A stretch of 41,663 nt of DNA from Paraglomus occultum (GCA_910592205.1 CAJVPJ010000132.1:1-41663), one strand, 5' to 3'. Positions 22,109-34,351 are shown, counted from the stretch's first letter. Numbers and translations: made by a program. Notes: generated from the letters alone by a model not told the origin.

Positions 22109-23694
22109 ATGAGCGACTACAAATACTTGAAAGGAAAGAAGACTGTTGGAGTTATCGGATGTCCGTTTAGCGGTGGCCAGGTCAGTATGTTTGGTTGTTG
22201 GAGGAGTGAAATGACGCGTTTCACATAATGTGACAAACATGCACCGAATATAAAACCAATTGTAACATCGACCAAATCACTCTTTAATTTTTCAAATTGG
22301 CATTAAAATATCATCCTTCACCTCTGTTCAACAATCAACAGCCTAGAAGGGGGGTAGACTTGGGCCCACTAAGAATAATTGAATATGGCTTGTTAGAACA
22401 GCTTATTGACCTGGGATGGGAAGTCGAGTTTGACGGTCACCGCAATTTAGAAAAATTACGTCCCACATATGATCCTGATATTGGCAAACTTAAGCAACCG
22501 CGCTTTGTTTCGAAAGTATGTCGGGAGGTTTCCAAAACAGTTGAATCACACGTGAGGAAGGGACAGTTGGCATTGACACTTGGCGGGGACCATAGTTTAG
22601 CCATGGGAACAGTTTCGGGAACTTTTGCAGTACATCCAGACGCGGCTTTGATTTGGGTTGATGCACACGCGGTATGTTGGTGACTAATCAATTTTTGATA
22701 ATCAGACAAGTTTGAATCGTGATAGCATGACTGCTTTTGTAAGGAAGAGAAAAAGAGTCTTGTTTTTTAGATTCAAGTGTTGCCGTAATTTTTCGACATA
22801 CATTCACCAGCCGTACCGATCTCTCAATTCTCTAGGATATCAATACACCCGAAACAACCACATCAGGCAACATCCACGGCTGCCCTGTATCTTTTCTTCT
22901 TGGCATTGCAGGCAAAGTTGAAGGATTCGCATGGCTCAAGGGATGCCTCAGGCCCGAGCAATTAGTGTACATTGGACTCAGAGACGTTGATCCGCCGGAA
23001 AAGAAGATTCTAAAGCAATATGGGATCAAAGCATTTTCAATGCATGAAGTAGACAAGTACGGGATTGGTAAAGTCATGGAAATGGCTTTAGATCATGTAT
23101 GTCCGGATAGAAATACACCGATTCATTTGAGTTTCGATGTTGATGGTTTGGATCCTTCTGTTGCGCCTAGTACCGGTAAGCGTTCGTTAATATTAATTGG
23201 ATAACATATATTAGGGTTGAGGGGAAATGATTGGTGTAATTTAAGTTTGTGTGTGTTACCAGTAGTTTAACATGATTGGTTTGTTTGGTTCATCCCATAT
23301 TAACTTTTTAGGTACGCCTGTACGTGGAGGCCTTACATTCCGAGAGGGACATTACATCTGTGAAGCAATTTGTGAAACGGGATGTCTGGTTGCTGTTGAT
23401 ATAATGGTAATGTCGCTGGGATTTCCTATATCTCCTCGAATGCTTTACGTTCTAGTGTGGATTTTGTTATGAACTTTTTTTTTTTTACTTCAACAGGAGG
23501 TTAATCCGACATTACAAGATGAAGCAAGTATAGAGGAAACTGTTACTATTGGTTGTTCTCTTGTTCGGAGTTGTCTGGGTGAGTCACTGTTTTGTTATTA
23601 TTTTCTCTTTGTTCAGATGATGTTTCATTTATATTAATCCCTCGCTAAAAAAACACAAATATTCCATCATTTAACAGGTGAGACTTTATTATGA
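22109..23694 (+). CDS. CAR1: Arginase, 6 exons, 311 aa (copy 2)
   Basis: Exons 22109-22180, 22342-22671, 22836-23175, 23312-23406, 23497-23578, 23678-23694, each exactly 9546 bp after its counterpart. The encoded enzyme is identical to copy 1, including all six Mn ligands. Introns are identical as well, so this is not an old paralogue. It has its own complete upstream region, with the only difference being that the SMC5 gene upstream is truncated. If the duplication is real, this doubles arginase dosage. Confidence 0.93.
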
Positions 23695-24437
23695 AATGGA
23701 AGCATTCACCCCCTGCCAAAAACTACGATACGATACGATAATCCGAAGTCGCAACCGACTACTATATTTCGAGTCAAAATTTACATAATAAAGTTAGACA
23801 ATTTAGACAATTCGATTCGTCACAAAGTATTTTTTTTTAACGATATATTAATAAGGAGCGAGCTTTTTGTATCATAGACAAGAAATTGTTATTAACCTGA
23901 GATTAACTTGCAATTGCGGAACTTTTACTTATAACCTTTTAATATTAATATGAGTAACTTTTTTTTCGAATTCAATACACTTTTAATTCATCAACGCATG
24001 TCTGCCTCCTAATTTACTAATCAAACCGCTTTATCTCTCCCCAAGGCTAGCGAACAATTTTTACGTTCTGATATTCTTCTATTCATTCATATATAGATTC
24101 TCTTGATACAAATTACCTCATCTCAGCATTCACATTCTTATACAATTCGAACCAACTTAAGGACCTCTCTTTTGCGACACTAATCTGTTCGTTTACGTGT
24201 TGTTTACGTACTGCAAACATTAACTTTCCCCCCCCCTAACCCGGATCAATTCCGTTCATATTGTACGTCTTTGGCGGTCTTTATATGTAGCATGTTTCAT
24301 TATCCTTACATTTTCTAACAAAACATCGAGCCATTTCCTCCTTTACTGTAAACTTGATAAAGATATCTACTAAAATAATAGTATTTTAAAAAGCCCAATC
24401 TTTCCAACAAGCATCCTCAAAACCTTGTGTTGTTAAT
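23695..24437. other. Intergenic region after arginase (copy 2)
   Basis: Repeat of 14149-14891. No exon is recognised. Confidence 0.5.
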
Positions 24438-25457
24438 CTATAGTATCGTGTGTTGAGTAGAGAAATAATCGTCCATAAACTGGTCCATGGAATACAATTC
24501 ATCTAAAGGCACTACATTGTAATTTCGATAACTGCTTCATCTAAATACCAATTCAGCTTTCTCATCGACCAACTTCACATCATCATTGTGGAATATCTTT
24601 CGTTTCTTTGAGAGGGTCCTTGACACAACCCCAACGTCAGAACCCTGTTTACCGCATTGCGACTCACGGAGACTTGGAAAACCCATCATTATGAATATCT
24701 CCCTGCAACTCAAGTTATTACCAAGACAGACTATTTCTTTCTTGTTATATGAATATAATAATATTTGTAATCGCACAGTTATCACGCTGACCTGACCAAG
24801 TGCTGACTTGTTCTTCAATCACAAATTCGTTCCCTGACCACATTGCTACAAGTTTTCCCAGTTGGCATAATCCAATCTACGCGTATCTTAATCTTCTGTT
24901 TCCTTTTCTATGAGATAAGGCTCCCGTCAATTTATAATGTTAGATTTGATAGTAGGAAGTGGGACTGTTAACAACGAAAAAGTTATACAAGAGAAATGAT
25001 GTTACAGGTAAATATTAAACGCGTTAGTTTAGTACACCCTTATCCCGTCTCGAGAAAGAGAGTAAATATTCCAGTAAACTCTCACCTACCGGATTCAGCG
25101 GCAGGTTTGCCTTTTCCGAGTTGATATTGTAGAGGTAATATTACAAAATAAATGTTGAGACCAGTAATCTAAAGTTCACGAAACTATCAATGAATAAAAA
25201 GCGTAGATATTTTGAGCTCAAGCTTTGTTAATTCAGTGCATCCGAATGATGCGTGCTTCCTGCATTATTTTTCTAACCAAAACTCTCAGATATTGGAAAT
25301 TATTCAAGGCCTTACTTGACAGACGCGATACCGCTTCATGACTAGAATGCAGATAAGAATTCTGGAAGGCGACGTAAACGGTCGATGTCTTTGCACTTGG
25401 ATGCACCAACGCTGTTACGGTCGGCAGTCTGGGTTGTGGAAGAGCGATAATCTTTCG
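24438..25457 (-). pseudogene. Unresolved minus-strand gene or decayed gene X (copy 2)
   Basis: Second copy of the locus at 14892-15911, with the same in-frame TGA at 24539-24537. If the TGA is a lesion, it is shared by both copies and so preceded the duplication. The ~560 bp from 25458 to 26017 is AT-rich and shows no clear exon. Confidence 0.3.
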
Positions 25458-26017
25458 CGTAGATGTGTTCGCCGACAGAGGGATATTCTAATTTAGCTTC
25501 AGTTTATCGTCCTTATTTCAGCGATTGCTTCTGCGACTGAATCTAAAATTCCAGTGACCTAATTTTAATTATCGTGCGCGCTTCCTTACTCCTTATACGA
25601 TGTACCTCCCGTACTCGTATCCAAATAAAGGTACCTATGGTAATAATAACAACAATTATTAGACAACAGAATCAATTATTCTAATTTTAAACAGGGCAAA
25701 CTTTGATTTGGTTTATTGACTAGTCGGGTAAACATCACTTGCTTAGTTTTAAACTTAATTAAACAATAAGCTTTTATAATATTAATTTAAAAACTCTCGT
25801 TCTGTTATTTGCGCAATTAATATATAATATCAATGATTACATTGTTTCTATCATAATAACTTTCTTTTTTACATGTTTTCCTTTATGCAATAAATTCACT
25901 AATAACATTCAAGTTGATTATAAAACTATAGTATTAACAAACCTTATTACAAAAAACAAGACAAACTCATTCTCTCCCAACCACTCCCTCAACTTTTTGT
26001 TTTCCTTCTCTTTCAAG

Positions 26018-26822
26018 CTAGCTATCCGCCTCTTCATCTCCTCCCCTCTCCACCTGGGCAGCAAGCGTCATTACGGCTTCTCTATCCATCTTCCTCTCCT
26101 CATTCTCCTTCAGCCGCTCTGCTTGCTCCCACTCCAGCTTTATCTTTATGGTATCTGTATATTGCGTCGGGATATCTACAGATCGTAGAAGAAATAGACA
26201 GCTTATATCTTTATGATCTCGGATAAGGACGTATAAATTAAACTTTCGTCCAGCAACTTGGAACCCAAGAATACCGGACTCATTTTCTGCGCCTATAATA
26301 ATACGAAACAATAATAACATTAATATTTATGACTCAAACAAAACACGCAAACAGACAGAGAAACAAACTGGAACTAAATACTATACTAACCGAGCTTGGC
26401 GGTTTGATACTGCACTGTACGAGAAATCCCACTACTTGGATGGTGACCATCACATCGGCCCCACTATTACCGCCGTGCACCCTAATACCATCAAAAATAA
26501 ATAATATTCAAGATTAGAAACAAACACTTTGATATCAGAATATCTTATTCGTCACAGAGCCGGAGGAGTGTCTCGAGTACGGAGTTGATATATTTGCACC
26601 TCTTTGTGTTTACGAAACTCCGATTTGCACCTAGTAACAGCATATAATAACTATCCTAAAAATACTCAATGAGATACCTACGTCCTTCTTTGGTTTCTCG
26701 ATTTGTGAGCGCTTCTCGAACGCTCTTTTCGAACGCGGCTCCATTTGCTGCATTCTTCTGCCGTTGGAGCCTTCTTACATTCACGTTCTTTTTCCTGATG
26801 TTTTTTTTTTGCGCTTTGGCAT
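26018..26822 (-). CDS. Gene Y: unknown protein, 4 exons, about 188 aa, frame broken at an A10 run
   Basis: Exons on the minus strand: 26822-26678, 26630-26556, 26481-26411, 26292-26018. Donors GTATCT, GTGACG, GTATCA and acceptors TACTAG, TATTAG, TTATAG give matching phases through exons 1-4. The first ATG (26822) begins MPKRKKK but is out of the long frame by one base. An A10 run on the coding strand (T10 at 26801-26810) would need to be 11 (or 8) long to join them. The predicted protein has a basic, possibly nuclear-targeting N-terminus, a hydrophobic/beta middle (ADVMVTIQVVGFLVQCS, GILGFQVAGRKFNLYVLIRD) and a charged C-terminus (WEQAERLKENEERKMDREA). I do not recognise the family. The right duplication breakpoint lies in its last codons, but the gene stays whole. 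Either a sequencing error or a real frameshift could explain the break. Confidence 0.55.
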
Positions 26823-26841
26823 TGCGTAAGCGGTAAAATGC

Positions 26842-27510
26842 AAGATTGGGTTTATAGTAGTGGGATGAGCCGTTCTGTGTCGTATATTGCAATGTGGTTT
26901 GTTGTGACAGAGGAAATTTTGTTGTTGTATGTTTACGCTTTGGAGAAAGAGAGAGTTTGTGTGAAGTAATGGATGGAGGCTATATATATATATGTAAAAG
27001 ACGCGTGACGCGTCCTAGATGATATGTTTAACGATTGCGTCATAGCGCCTTTATAATAAATGTGACAGATTAAAACGAAATCGGATTAAACCGAAATTTT
27101 TTCTATTTTAGTATGAAATTATAAAATTTTTTGGGGATAATTTTTAGCCTTTTTTGGGAATTTGGGTTAGAATTTAGGATACCATTTGTTAGTAAAAGAG
27201 TATATGTGGGTTTCAAGGCATTAAAAGGAAACCCAAAAGACCCCAAAATTTTGTTTTAATCCGATTTCGTTTTAATCCGCCACAATAAATGTTGTTATCT
27301 ATGCAGCCAATAGTAACGCTTAAATCGACATCAATATGCATTCTGAAGCACGCGCAGTAAAAAAGTCATAGAATTTGTAGTTGTCATGTAATTTACTAAA
27401 GATACGTACGTATGACCCAAGTAAATTTTACAATAACAATGACGACACTAATAATGTAGCGTAATATGAATCATCGCACATATAAGCGAACATTTCGAAG
27501 AGTTAATGTA
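26842..27510. repeat. Duplicated upstream region, copy next to gene Y
   Basis: Diverged direct repeat of 28731-29235. Shared blocks include the segment around GAGCCGTTCTGTGTCGTAT, then GCGTCATAGC, GCAGCCAATAGTAACGCTTA, ACGTACGTATGACC and TACAATAACAATGACGACAC. It contains the TATATATATATAT tract at 26981-26993, a possible TATA box for gene Y reading leftward. The MITE at 27062-27283 is inserted here and absent from the other copy. Confidence 0.85.
27062..27283. mobile_element. 222-bp MITE-like element with 39-bp terminal inverted repeats
   Basis: Terminal inverted repeats at 27062-27100 and 27245-27283 match at 35 of 39 positions; the core is GATTAAAACGAAATCGGATT. It is flanked by the direct repeat AATAAAT (27055-27061 and 27284-27290), which extends to AATAAATGT if the first two element bases are counted as target. 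No transposase is encoded. Target duplication of 7-9 bp would fit a hAT- or Mutator-type parent, which I cannot decide. The diverged sister region at 28731-29235 lacks it. Confidence 0.85.
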
Positions 27511-27603
27511 TTCATCAAGTTTATTATGTCTGAATCACCAAAGAATGTCCTTGTCAGTTTGCTTGTATGACAGTAGCATTATCTTGGTGAAATTCATACT
27601 CAA

Positions 27604-27941
27604 CAATTTTCCCATCGAGTCCCTCCATAAATGGTACTAAATGAGTGTTTAAAATGTCTATATACTTCTGACTAATACTAATAGTAAATTTTATTATTCC
27701 TTCATATCAAAATACTGTAACATAGTTTCGGAAAATAAAAGTCCGACTCCTATAAAAGGAATCGAGACAGGTTACTCATCAATTTCCCCATCGAGTCCCT
27801 CCATAAATGGTAATAAATGAGTGTTTAAAATGTCTATATTAATATACTTCTGACTATTACTAATAGTAAATTTAATGTCAAAATAATGCAACATAGTTCA
27901 GAAAATAAAAGTCCGATTTTTATGAAAGGAATCGAGACCGG
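27604..27941. repeat. Two tandem diverged ~170-bp repeats
   Basis: Copies at about 27604-27771 and 27779-27941 share CCCATCGAGTCCCTCCATAA, AATGAGTGTTTAAAATGTCT, ACTTCTGACTA and GAAAATAAAAGTCCGA, with small indels. On the minus strand both copies can be read as PVSIPFI followed by GLLFSE, and copy 2 continues upstream into a hydrophobic stretch (GIVGPVVIGVVLAIVGG, up to 28040). There is no ATG for it. It could be a remnant of a membrane-protein gene or chance. Confidence 0.75.
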
Positions 27942-28307
27942 TACGGTCCAGGTTAGCCCTCCCACTATTGCTAACACGACACCAATGACTACTGGACCTA
28001 CGATGCCAGAAAAGGGTAAAAACGATATAGAAAAATCCAAAAATTACGCGAGAATGAGTCGTTTTTCAACAAATTTTAGGGCACATGTATATACGTGGGG
28101 TACTGACTTGACTTGTGTTTCGTTTTGGTATGGCATACAGCGAAACACCGCGTATATAAGTATAATTTTTGTTTTTAAGTAATCGATCGGTCACTCCTAA
28201 TATTGACAGTGTGACCATTTGAATTAAATAAAATATAAAGTACAATTTTCGTTTAAATCTATTAAGTAACGAGTAGGAAATAAATGAGGTTATGAAAATA
28301 ATAAAAA

Positions 28308-28740
28308 TTACAATCCAACCATGTCTTGCTGATACTCGATTTCGTAATATTCCAATTCATCTCCTACTTTTTTTTCCACCTCTAAAAAACCATTATCTTT
28401 GTTCATCTTTACAGCAATGACCTTGACATAAAGTCCATTGCGGCCCTAATTTTGATGTGGCTCGTGGCTCGTGGCGCTGTGACTGTGCGGCGTGGTGGCG
28501 TTAACAAAGTGACCCAGTTGAACTCCAAAGACGATGATAAAATAAAATCGTTGCCAGGTTTATAATTATCCCAGCGTTTTAAATAATCTACGTCGTTTTT
28601 CTTAATGTAGTGGGAAGCTGATGCCAACTCCCTTGCGTCTTCGGTGTAAGGGTTCCACCTCTTCTTCCTCTCCTTCTCGCGCGACCAGCACCATGACGGT
28701 CCGTGCGGCTCGTTTACGAAGATCCCGACGAAGATTGGTT
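28308..28740 (-). CDS. Gene Z: unknown protein, 2 exons, start unclear
   Basis: Exon A (open from about 28740 to 28514) encodes a basic, tryptophan-rich stretch (SWCWSREKERKKRWNPYTED, then YLKRWDNYKPGNDF). A 68-nt intron (28513-28446, donor GTCACT, acceptor ATTAG) joins in phase to exon B (28445-28308), which reads NGLYVKVIAVKMNKDNGFLE then EKKVGDELEYYEIEYQQD and ends in TAA. The donor is weak, but GTC-type donors are also used in SMC5 and arginase here. There is no in-frame ATG in exon A; the only nearby ATG (28702) is in another frame. Family not recognised. The region immediately upstream is a diverged copy of the gene Y upstream region. It may be a live gene with a missed first exon or a decaying one. 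Confidence 0.4.
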
Positions 28741-29235
28741 TTATAATAGTGGAATGAGCCGTTCTGTGTCGTATGTTGACAATGTGATTTGTTGTGACAG
28801 AGGATTTTGTTGTGGTATGTTTACGCTTTGGAGAAAGGAGGGTTTGTGTGAAGTGATGGATGGAGAGAACGTGGGCTATGTATATATGTAAAAGACAGAT
28901 GATATTGCGTCATAGCACCTTCAATGCAGCCAATAGTAACGCTTAAAACCGATTTGCACACAGAAACAATCGTATCAATATACATTCTAAAGTACGCGCA
29001 GTAAAAGCCTGTTCACTGGTTAACAAGTCTAATTGTTATGTAATTCATTAAGATAAGACACACACGTACGTATGACCAAAGTAACCTTTACAATAACAAT
29101 GACGACACTGATAATGTAGCGTAAAGTCTTATGTCATAAGATTGCGATTGTCATAATTGTTTCTATAAATATGAATTATCGCACACATAAGTGAAACATT
29201 TTGGGATATATAGCGATAGTAGGAGTTAATGCATC
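28731..29235. repeat. Duplicated upstream region, copy next to gene Z
   Basis: Counterpart of 26842-27510 in the same orientation, lacking the MITE but with a ~43-bp extra segment near 29127-29169. Similarity to the gene Y copy stops abruptly at AAGATTGG (28731-28738), exactly where the two downstream genes diverge. Confidence 0.85.
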
Positions 29236-30093
29236 CAATAGTAAAGCGTAAACATGTATTGTCCTGTGTAACACATAACTTAATAATATTGTTAATAAGA
29301 CAATACTATCGCAACCAATAAACACCCCCGAATGTCCATAGTCATTGATGGTTGCTAATTCTAATATCCAACGGTATCTGAATACACACATCAATTGTAC
29401 AATTTACGGATAAATTGATTATGTATGAAAGAATACTATTGTAATATCTTGGACATTTTTTCGATTTTAGCTGTAATAATCCGAGGACAAACGTCAAATT
29501 TTGTTTTTTTTCTTTCCTTCTTTCATAATAAGACGCGAGAAGCGTCAATATTAACAATAGATAACAACATATTTTCCGCTAATCAAGGATACCACCCTCT
29601 CACCAGCTATTGTTCAACATGAGAAAGTCTCGACATTACATCATAGAGATGAGTTTATCACGGACAAACGCATCATCAACGACTACAACCATTTAAACAA
29701 ATAACACAAATTTTTATCATAGTATTAAGACAATTGCATTAAAGTTTATTATATTAATTTGGTTACGATTATTGTCAATAGTTGCATTACGCTCGGTCGA
29801 CAGTCGATTAAACATTCCCTATTTGTACATAAATCAGATTGTTCTGCCCTGGCAGTAACTCGCATTGAACTCACAACTAAACTCGTCGATTGTTTAAGTA
29901 TTGTACTGCTCACTGACTGAATGTAAACATGGAAACTGGGCAACATTTTTTTACTAAATCAGAGAAAGCAAGTTTAGTACCATTTCTAATTTTTCTTTCT
30001 TTCTAGAAGAAGCAATACAAAGTGTAACATCACAGTATATACAGCGTTTATTGAATGTTAAAAATATAACAATGACGAAATTAATATTAAGGT
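29236..30093. other. AT-rich intergenic region
   Basis: No ORF of gene-like composition, no RNA gene and no long repeat seen. Confidence 0.5.
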
Positions 30094-30318
30094 TTAATTA
30101 TATGTTACAAGCTTACTCGTCGTAATAGTTCTGGGATATGGAAGCAGCGTCACGTAATCACTTTCTTCATATACGAGCGTGTTGTCAGGATCTATAAAAA
30201 AGTAGACTTAATTATTTGACAAGTAAAAAATAGCGATCAGTCTAAATATATACTCACGAGTTCGATATCTTCTTATCATGAGCCGAAGAATATATAATTT
30301 TATCGTAGTGGGATTCAT
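30094..30318 (-). CDS. Possible small two-exon gene (52 aa) or 3' end of a larger gene
   Basis: Exon 1 30318-30258 (ATG, donor GTGAGT) and exon 2 30191-30094 (after a T-rich tract and acceptor TATAG) join in phase into 53 codons ending TAA. The product starts MNPTTIKLYILRLMIRRYR and ends in a Tyr/Thr-rich tail (VYEESDYVTLLPYPRTITTS). The two consensus splice sites are the main support. The frame is also open upstream of the ATG to about 30355, after a TGTAG acceptor, so further 5' exons are possible. I recognise no family. Confidence 0.3.
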
Positions 30319-33300
30319 CGACTCAATAGTGTAGAAATTTTGATAAATGAGGGTCTACAATTTGTCCGATACCGATAATAGTCTTATAGATGTCATCAAG
30401 GAATGGACATTTTAGAAGTTGATCGTTATACTTTCACATACGAAGTGGAAAAATTGTTCATTGATCGCGTAACTTTTTCAACTGCTTTCCGATTTCCTAA
30501 AAGCTAACCTCGAACAATCCATACTAAAACTTACCGCATGTTTCAAAAAATGTTTGCTGGTGTTCATATGCCTTTCAAGCATCAGACAAAGGTATAAATT
30601 TTTTGCACCGGCTGCCACTTTGTCCTTTCACGTGGCGTGAAGACATCGAGAGCAACACGTGCATTTTATAAAACCTACATAGTTGTACAACCTAATTAAT
30701 GAGTTAAAGTCATTGAGTCATTTGAAGGCAATAAACGGTTCAGTTTACCTTCGATGATATAACTTTTGCAGATGTAGGCTCCAGTGGAATTCGACTCTCC
30801 TTCCAAGACTCGTTACATGCAACTGCTCAAATGCTTTTTTGACTATTGAGGTACCAGAAAGGTTTCTTGAATAACGAAATATCGGACAAGTGATGGAATT
30901 GACTATACAAAGTAGAAACTCATAACATATGCATGTTTCCTCGCCGTCTCATTCAGGTAATCAAAATTGAGTAAAGCAAGTGGCAAATTTTTTTCAATAA
31001 CAATATCTTAAAGGTCTACACTACGCGTCAGAAAAATTTTATACCGGAGATTTTGTCTGTATTTTTCCATCTTGTATTCCAAGTTATAATAAGATAAATT
31101 TGAGAATTTTTTCAGTCTAAAATTGTCAAAGCATTGCGTTGAAGAAAATTTATTTATTATATCATGAGAGAGATGTAATTGGAACAATTATCCTGTCAAC
31201 AGTCTCTTTATGCATTTCCTGATAATTTGTATTCTTCTGCACGCAAACTTTTTTTTTTACATATTACCTTTAAAACTAGAAAAATTGACTGACACCGGTC
31301 TTAGCTTGTTGTTTCTTTGCATCGAGTGTATTGGTCTGTACCATTATGCCAGTACTCAATTGTATTGCGAAACAGCCATGCAAATTTTGTTTAACAAAAC
31401 TGTTCGTTTTTAATTATCAGCCACGATCGGATAAAACTAAAGCCACGTGATAACAACCAACCATACTAACCCCAAATTCTCCCAAACTGTTTATGTATTT
31501 TTTTAGCAGATTACCCGGCTTTCTATGAAGGTTATTTCGCAACTATGCGGCGTTTAACCAAAATGTTGTCACGTAGCCAAGCGCCACGATTGGCGTATCA
31601 ACAATCTGGTTTATAACATTTTACGTTCACATTTATATTATTTCTACTAATATCTTAGCAGCCTCACGTATAGTTTTTTTAATACCATCTGTCGCTGATA
31701 GATTGCAACATTTTACACTTTGCATGAAACATATTGTTTTTACGATCTTTTCTTCTTTAACGTTGAATTTGCGGGTTTGGGCTAAAACTACGGCCGGGCC
31801 TTGTTATTTGATTTGGAAATCTGCCCATTATACATTACTGCATTCGCACAAGTGTCCAGAGCCGCCATTTTTCATAATCTAGACCAAAGTTGTCGAAGAA
31901 AATTTATAATACAATGATTAGGCCAATGAAGATTATCGCCGTAGATTCGGTCATAATATGGATTGTTCAACATGCAGAGCAGTCGTCAAGCTGTCAAACG
32001 GTAATATAATTGATTATCAATACTTTTAAACGCCAATGAGCCAAAAAAATACTGGCACCCGCACAAAAATGAAAAAGAACGTTTTTGGGAGATTGATAAA
32101 CTTTGATGGACAATACATAATGATGTGACGATGGTTGGACAGTACATTATTTTCATTATCATATCCTCAACGGACAAAAAGCAGTAGTTGTAAATTTCAC
32201 ACGATCCATTGTTTAATCCGTTGGGGCTGATAATTGCACGTCGCACCGGAAATAAACGGTTGATTTACGCACTTGATTAAACCAGTTTTGTCAAGTCTTA
32301 ATTAAGAATTACGACTAACGTATTTAGTAACTCAAGGCATATTTCTTCAATCGATACGCCCATGGGGGAAATTCATGCTAACTTGAAGCATTTTTTCACA
32401 ATGGATATGTTTGGCGCTATGTTTACTCACACCATTTTAATACAAATCCCACATTCGCATCGTTGCACCAATCAGAGAACCAACGTTAGCGTATTCAGCT
32501 GATCAAAGCAATGCTTTATTGCGCCATGTTAAGACAATCGTTCTATTCAAACCACATCGCACCAATAAAAAAGTCATCGCTATCTATAAAGAAACCATAG
32601 CCAAAGGCAGTTTGTGTTTTTTTTATGCAACGGTTAAATTACCCACTCAAATACCAACAGATCCGGTTATCGGCTTACCCGTACCCTCTAATATTATGAG
32701 ATAAGAGGTGTTATTTACACGATAAAAATATCACGATTGTGTCATTTGTAGGGTTAAGATAATAGACATTATGCTAGGAGATGTGGACATTTTTAAAACT
32801 ACCGTTTTGCTACACCTGAATTACATGCAGGAAATGGAATCAGGAGTCTTCATATTTACTAGTCTATAAAAGTTTCATGTTTTTCCGAGCACTAACATTA
32901 AAATGTACAGTGTTGCAAAGCAAATAGCTTTGTCAGCAGGCCAAAGACTGTTGTACGGTGATGAATTTGTATGAATATGCAAAAATAACAATGGTAATAA
33001 AATTAATATCTAATCTGGTTGTTATCCATAGGGAAACATAGTAAATCAGACAGTCATTAAGAGTATAAATGATATTAGACCTCTCTGCCTGAGCATCTTT
33101 TTGGGGAATAATTTATATTATAATTACTACATTTTCAGAGATTAATGTTCATTTTAATAAGCTATACTTCTCACGTCTGGTGGGCGCCGTTGAACTGGAC
33201 TATAGAAATAGAAACACTTCTCATGCCAAAATCGGCAGAGAATGATATTCTAAATGATATCTTAATAGTCTATATCAATATGGAAAGTCAGTTATTTAGT

Positions 33301-34210
33301 TTAGCATGGGATATTGTTATTGTTATTATTATTATATAATTTACTATATTTGATTAACTGTGCAATATCGATGATTTGATGGATGTCACATGATCTTTTC
33401 ATAATTACCGTTAAGCCAAGACAATGATCGACAAGTGTTTTACATGCGTATAAGAGATTGAGTGTATCATGACATTATCCTCAGCACACGTCCAACATCT
33501 CATGAAACAAACGCATTTTCTTTCTTGGAGATGATTACATTGAGTCCATGTTTAGATTTATAATGACATGCCAATAGCCACCCGCCACATACTAGATTAG
33601 ATATGTGTGACAAAAGTTGTTCCACAAATATCATTAATAATCGAGTCTTTATTATATATTGTCTTTCGGATAGTAGGAAAAACATGACGACAAAGACGTA
33701 ACAGTTCTTTTTTGGAGAAATTGTTTGTGATGATGAGATATCAAACATATTTTTAGAGTATGAGGTGATGTTTGACGATCGATACATCGTGTGCTTTGTA
33801 ATCGACATCCCTGCATGAAAAAAAAAAAAAAAAGAGCAACTGACGACACTGTTGAGCGTTTAAGGAACGTCAATGAGAACATCAGTTCTATGTGTAGATA
33901 ACTTGCATAGTTCCCCATTAACAATATTGACCAACAACGGATATTGTTTGTCCAACTTTGTTTGTAATTTCATTCTCCGTTGATAAGCTTGATCGACATA
34001 GACTTTGCCTAATTTAAACATCACAGTGTGCCTTTTCCCGCCTGTGTCGTATGAAGATCGATTGTCGTCCCACAATTCTTTGACTATATACAGCAATTAT
34101 CTTGATAAATTACAATAACAATGTTACTACCCCGCAGTCACACCGCAGTACGCAGTAATTGTTCCTGACCTGATAACACGGCGTGAATTGGCAAGGGCGT
34201 TACAAGGGCA
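30319..34210. other. About 3.9 kb AT-rich, gene-poor region
   Basis: No convincing gene. Two short open stretches stand out: 32519-32704 (+), ending in LPTQIPTDPVIGLPVPSN, and 33860-34096 (-), charged and ending THRTDVLIDVP, preceded by a possible TATAG acceptor. Neither has a good start or a partner exon, and I recognise neither. An A16 tract lies at about 33819-33834. No tRNA or rRNA was recognised. Confidence 0.45.
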
Positions 34211-34218
34211 TATAAATA
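34211..34218 (+). promoter_or_regulatory. Putative TATA box of the Argonaute gene
   Basis: TATAAATA followed by a C9 tract and a CT-rich leader, 134 nt before the start codon at 34352. This is a good match to a fungal core promoter. No transcription start data exist here. Confidence 0.6.
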
Positions 34219-34351
34219 CCCCCCCCCTCACTCTCCAAAGCTGTTCAAACAATCAAATTGTATCTTCCAAGCATTCCATACACGATACCCAATTTCAAAA
34301 ACCATTCTCAAGACACACATACCCCCTTACGAACAACAGCTTTCTCTCGCT

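Noticed and set aside
32519-32704. 61-codon plus-strand open frame
   Set aside because: No ATG start, no partner exon and no recognisable family; could be a remnant but unsupported.
33860-34096. 78-codon minus-strand open frame close to the Argonaute promoter
   Set aside because: Composition is somewhat gene-like, but there is no ATG at its start and no upstream exon can fit because the Argonaute promoter lies there.
29236-34210. tRNA genes, rRNA or CRISPR-like arrays in the gene-poor region
   Set aside because: No tRNA B-box/cloverleaf pattern and no regularly spaced repeats were found by eye.
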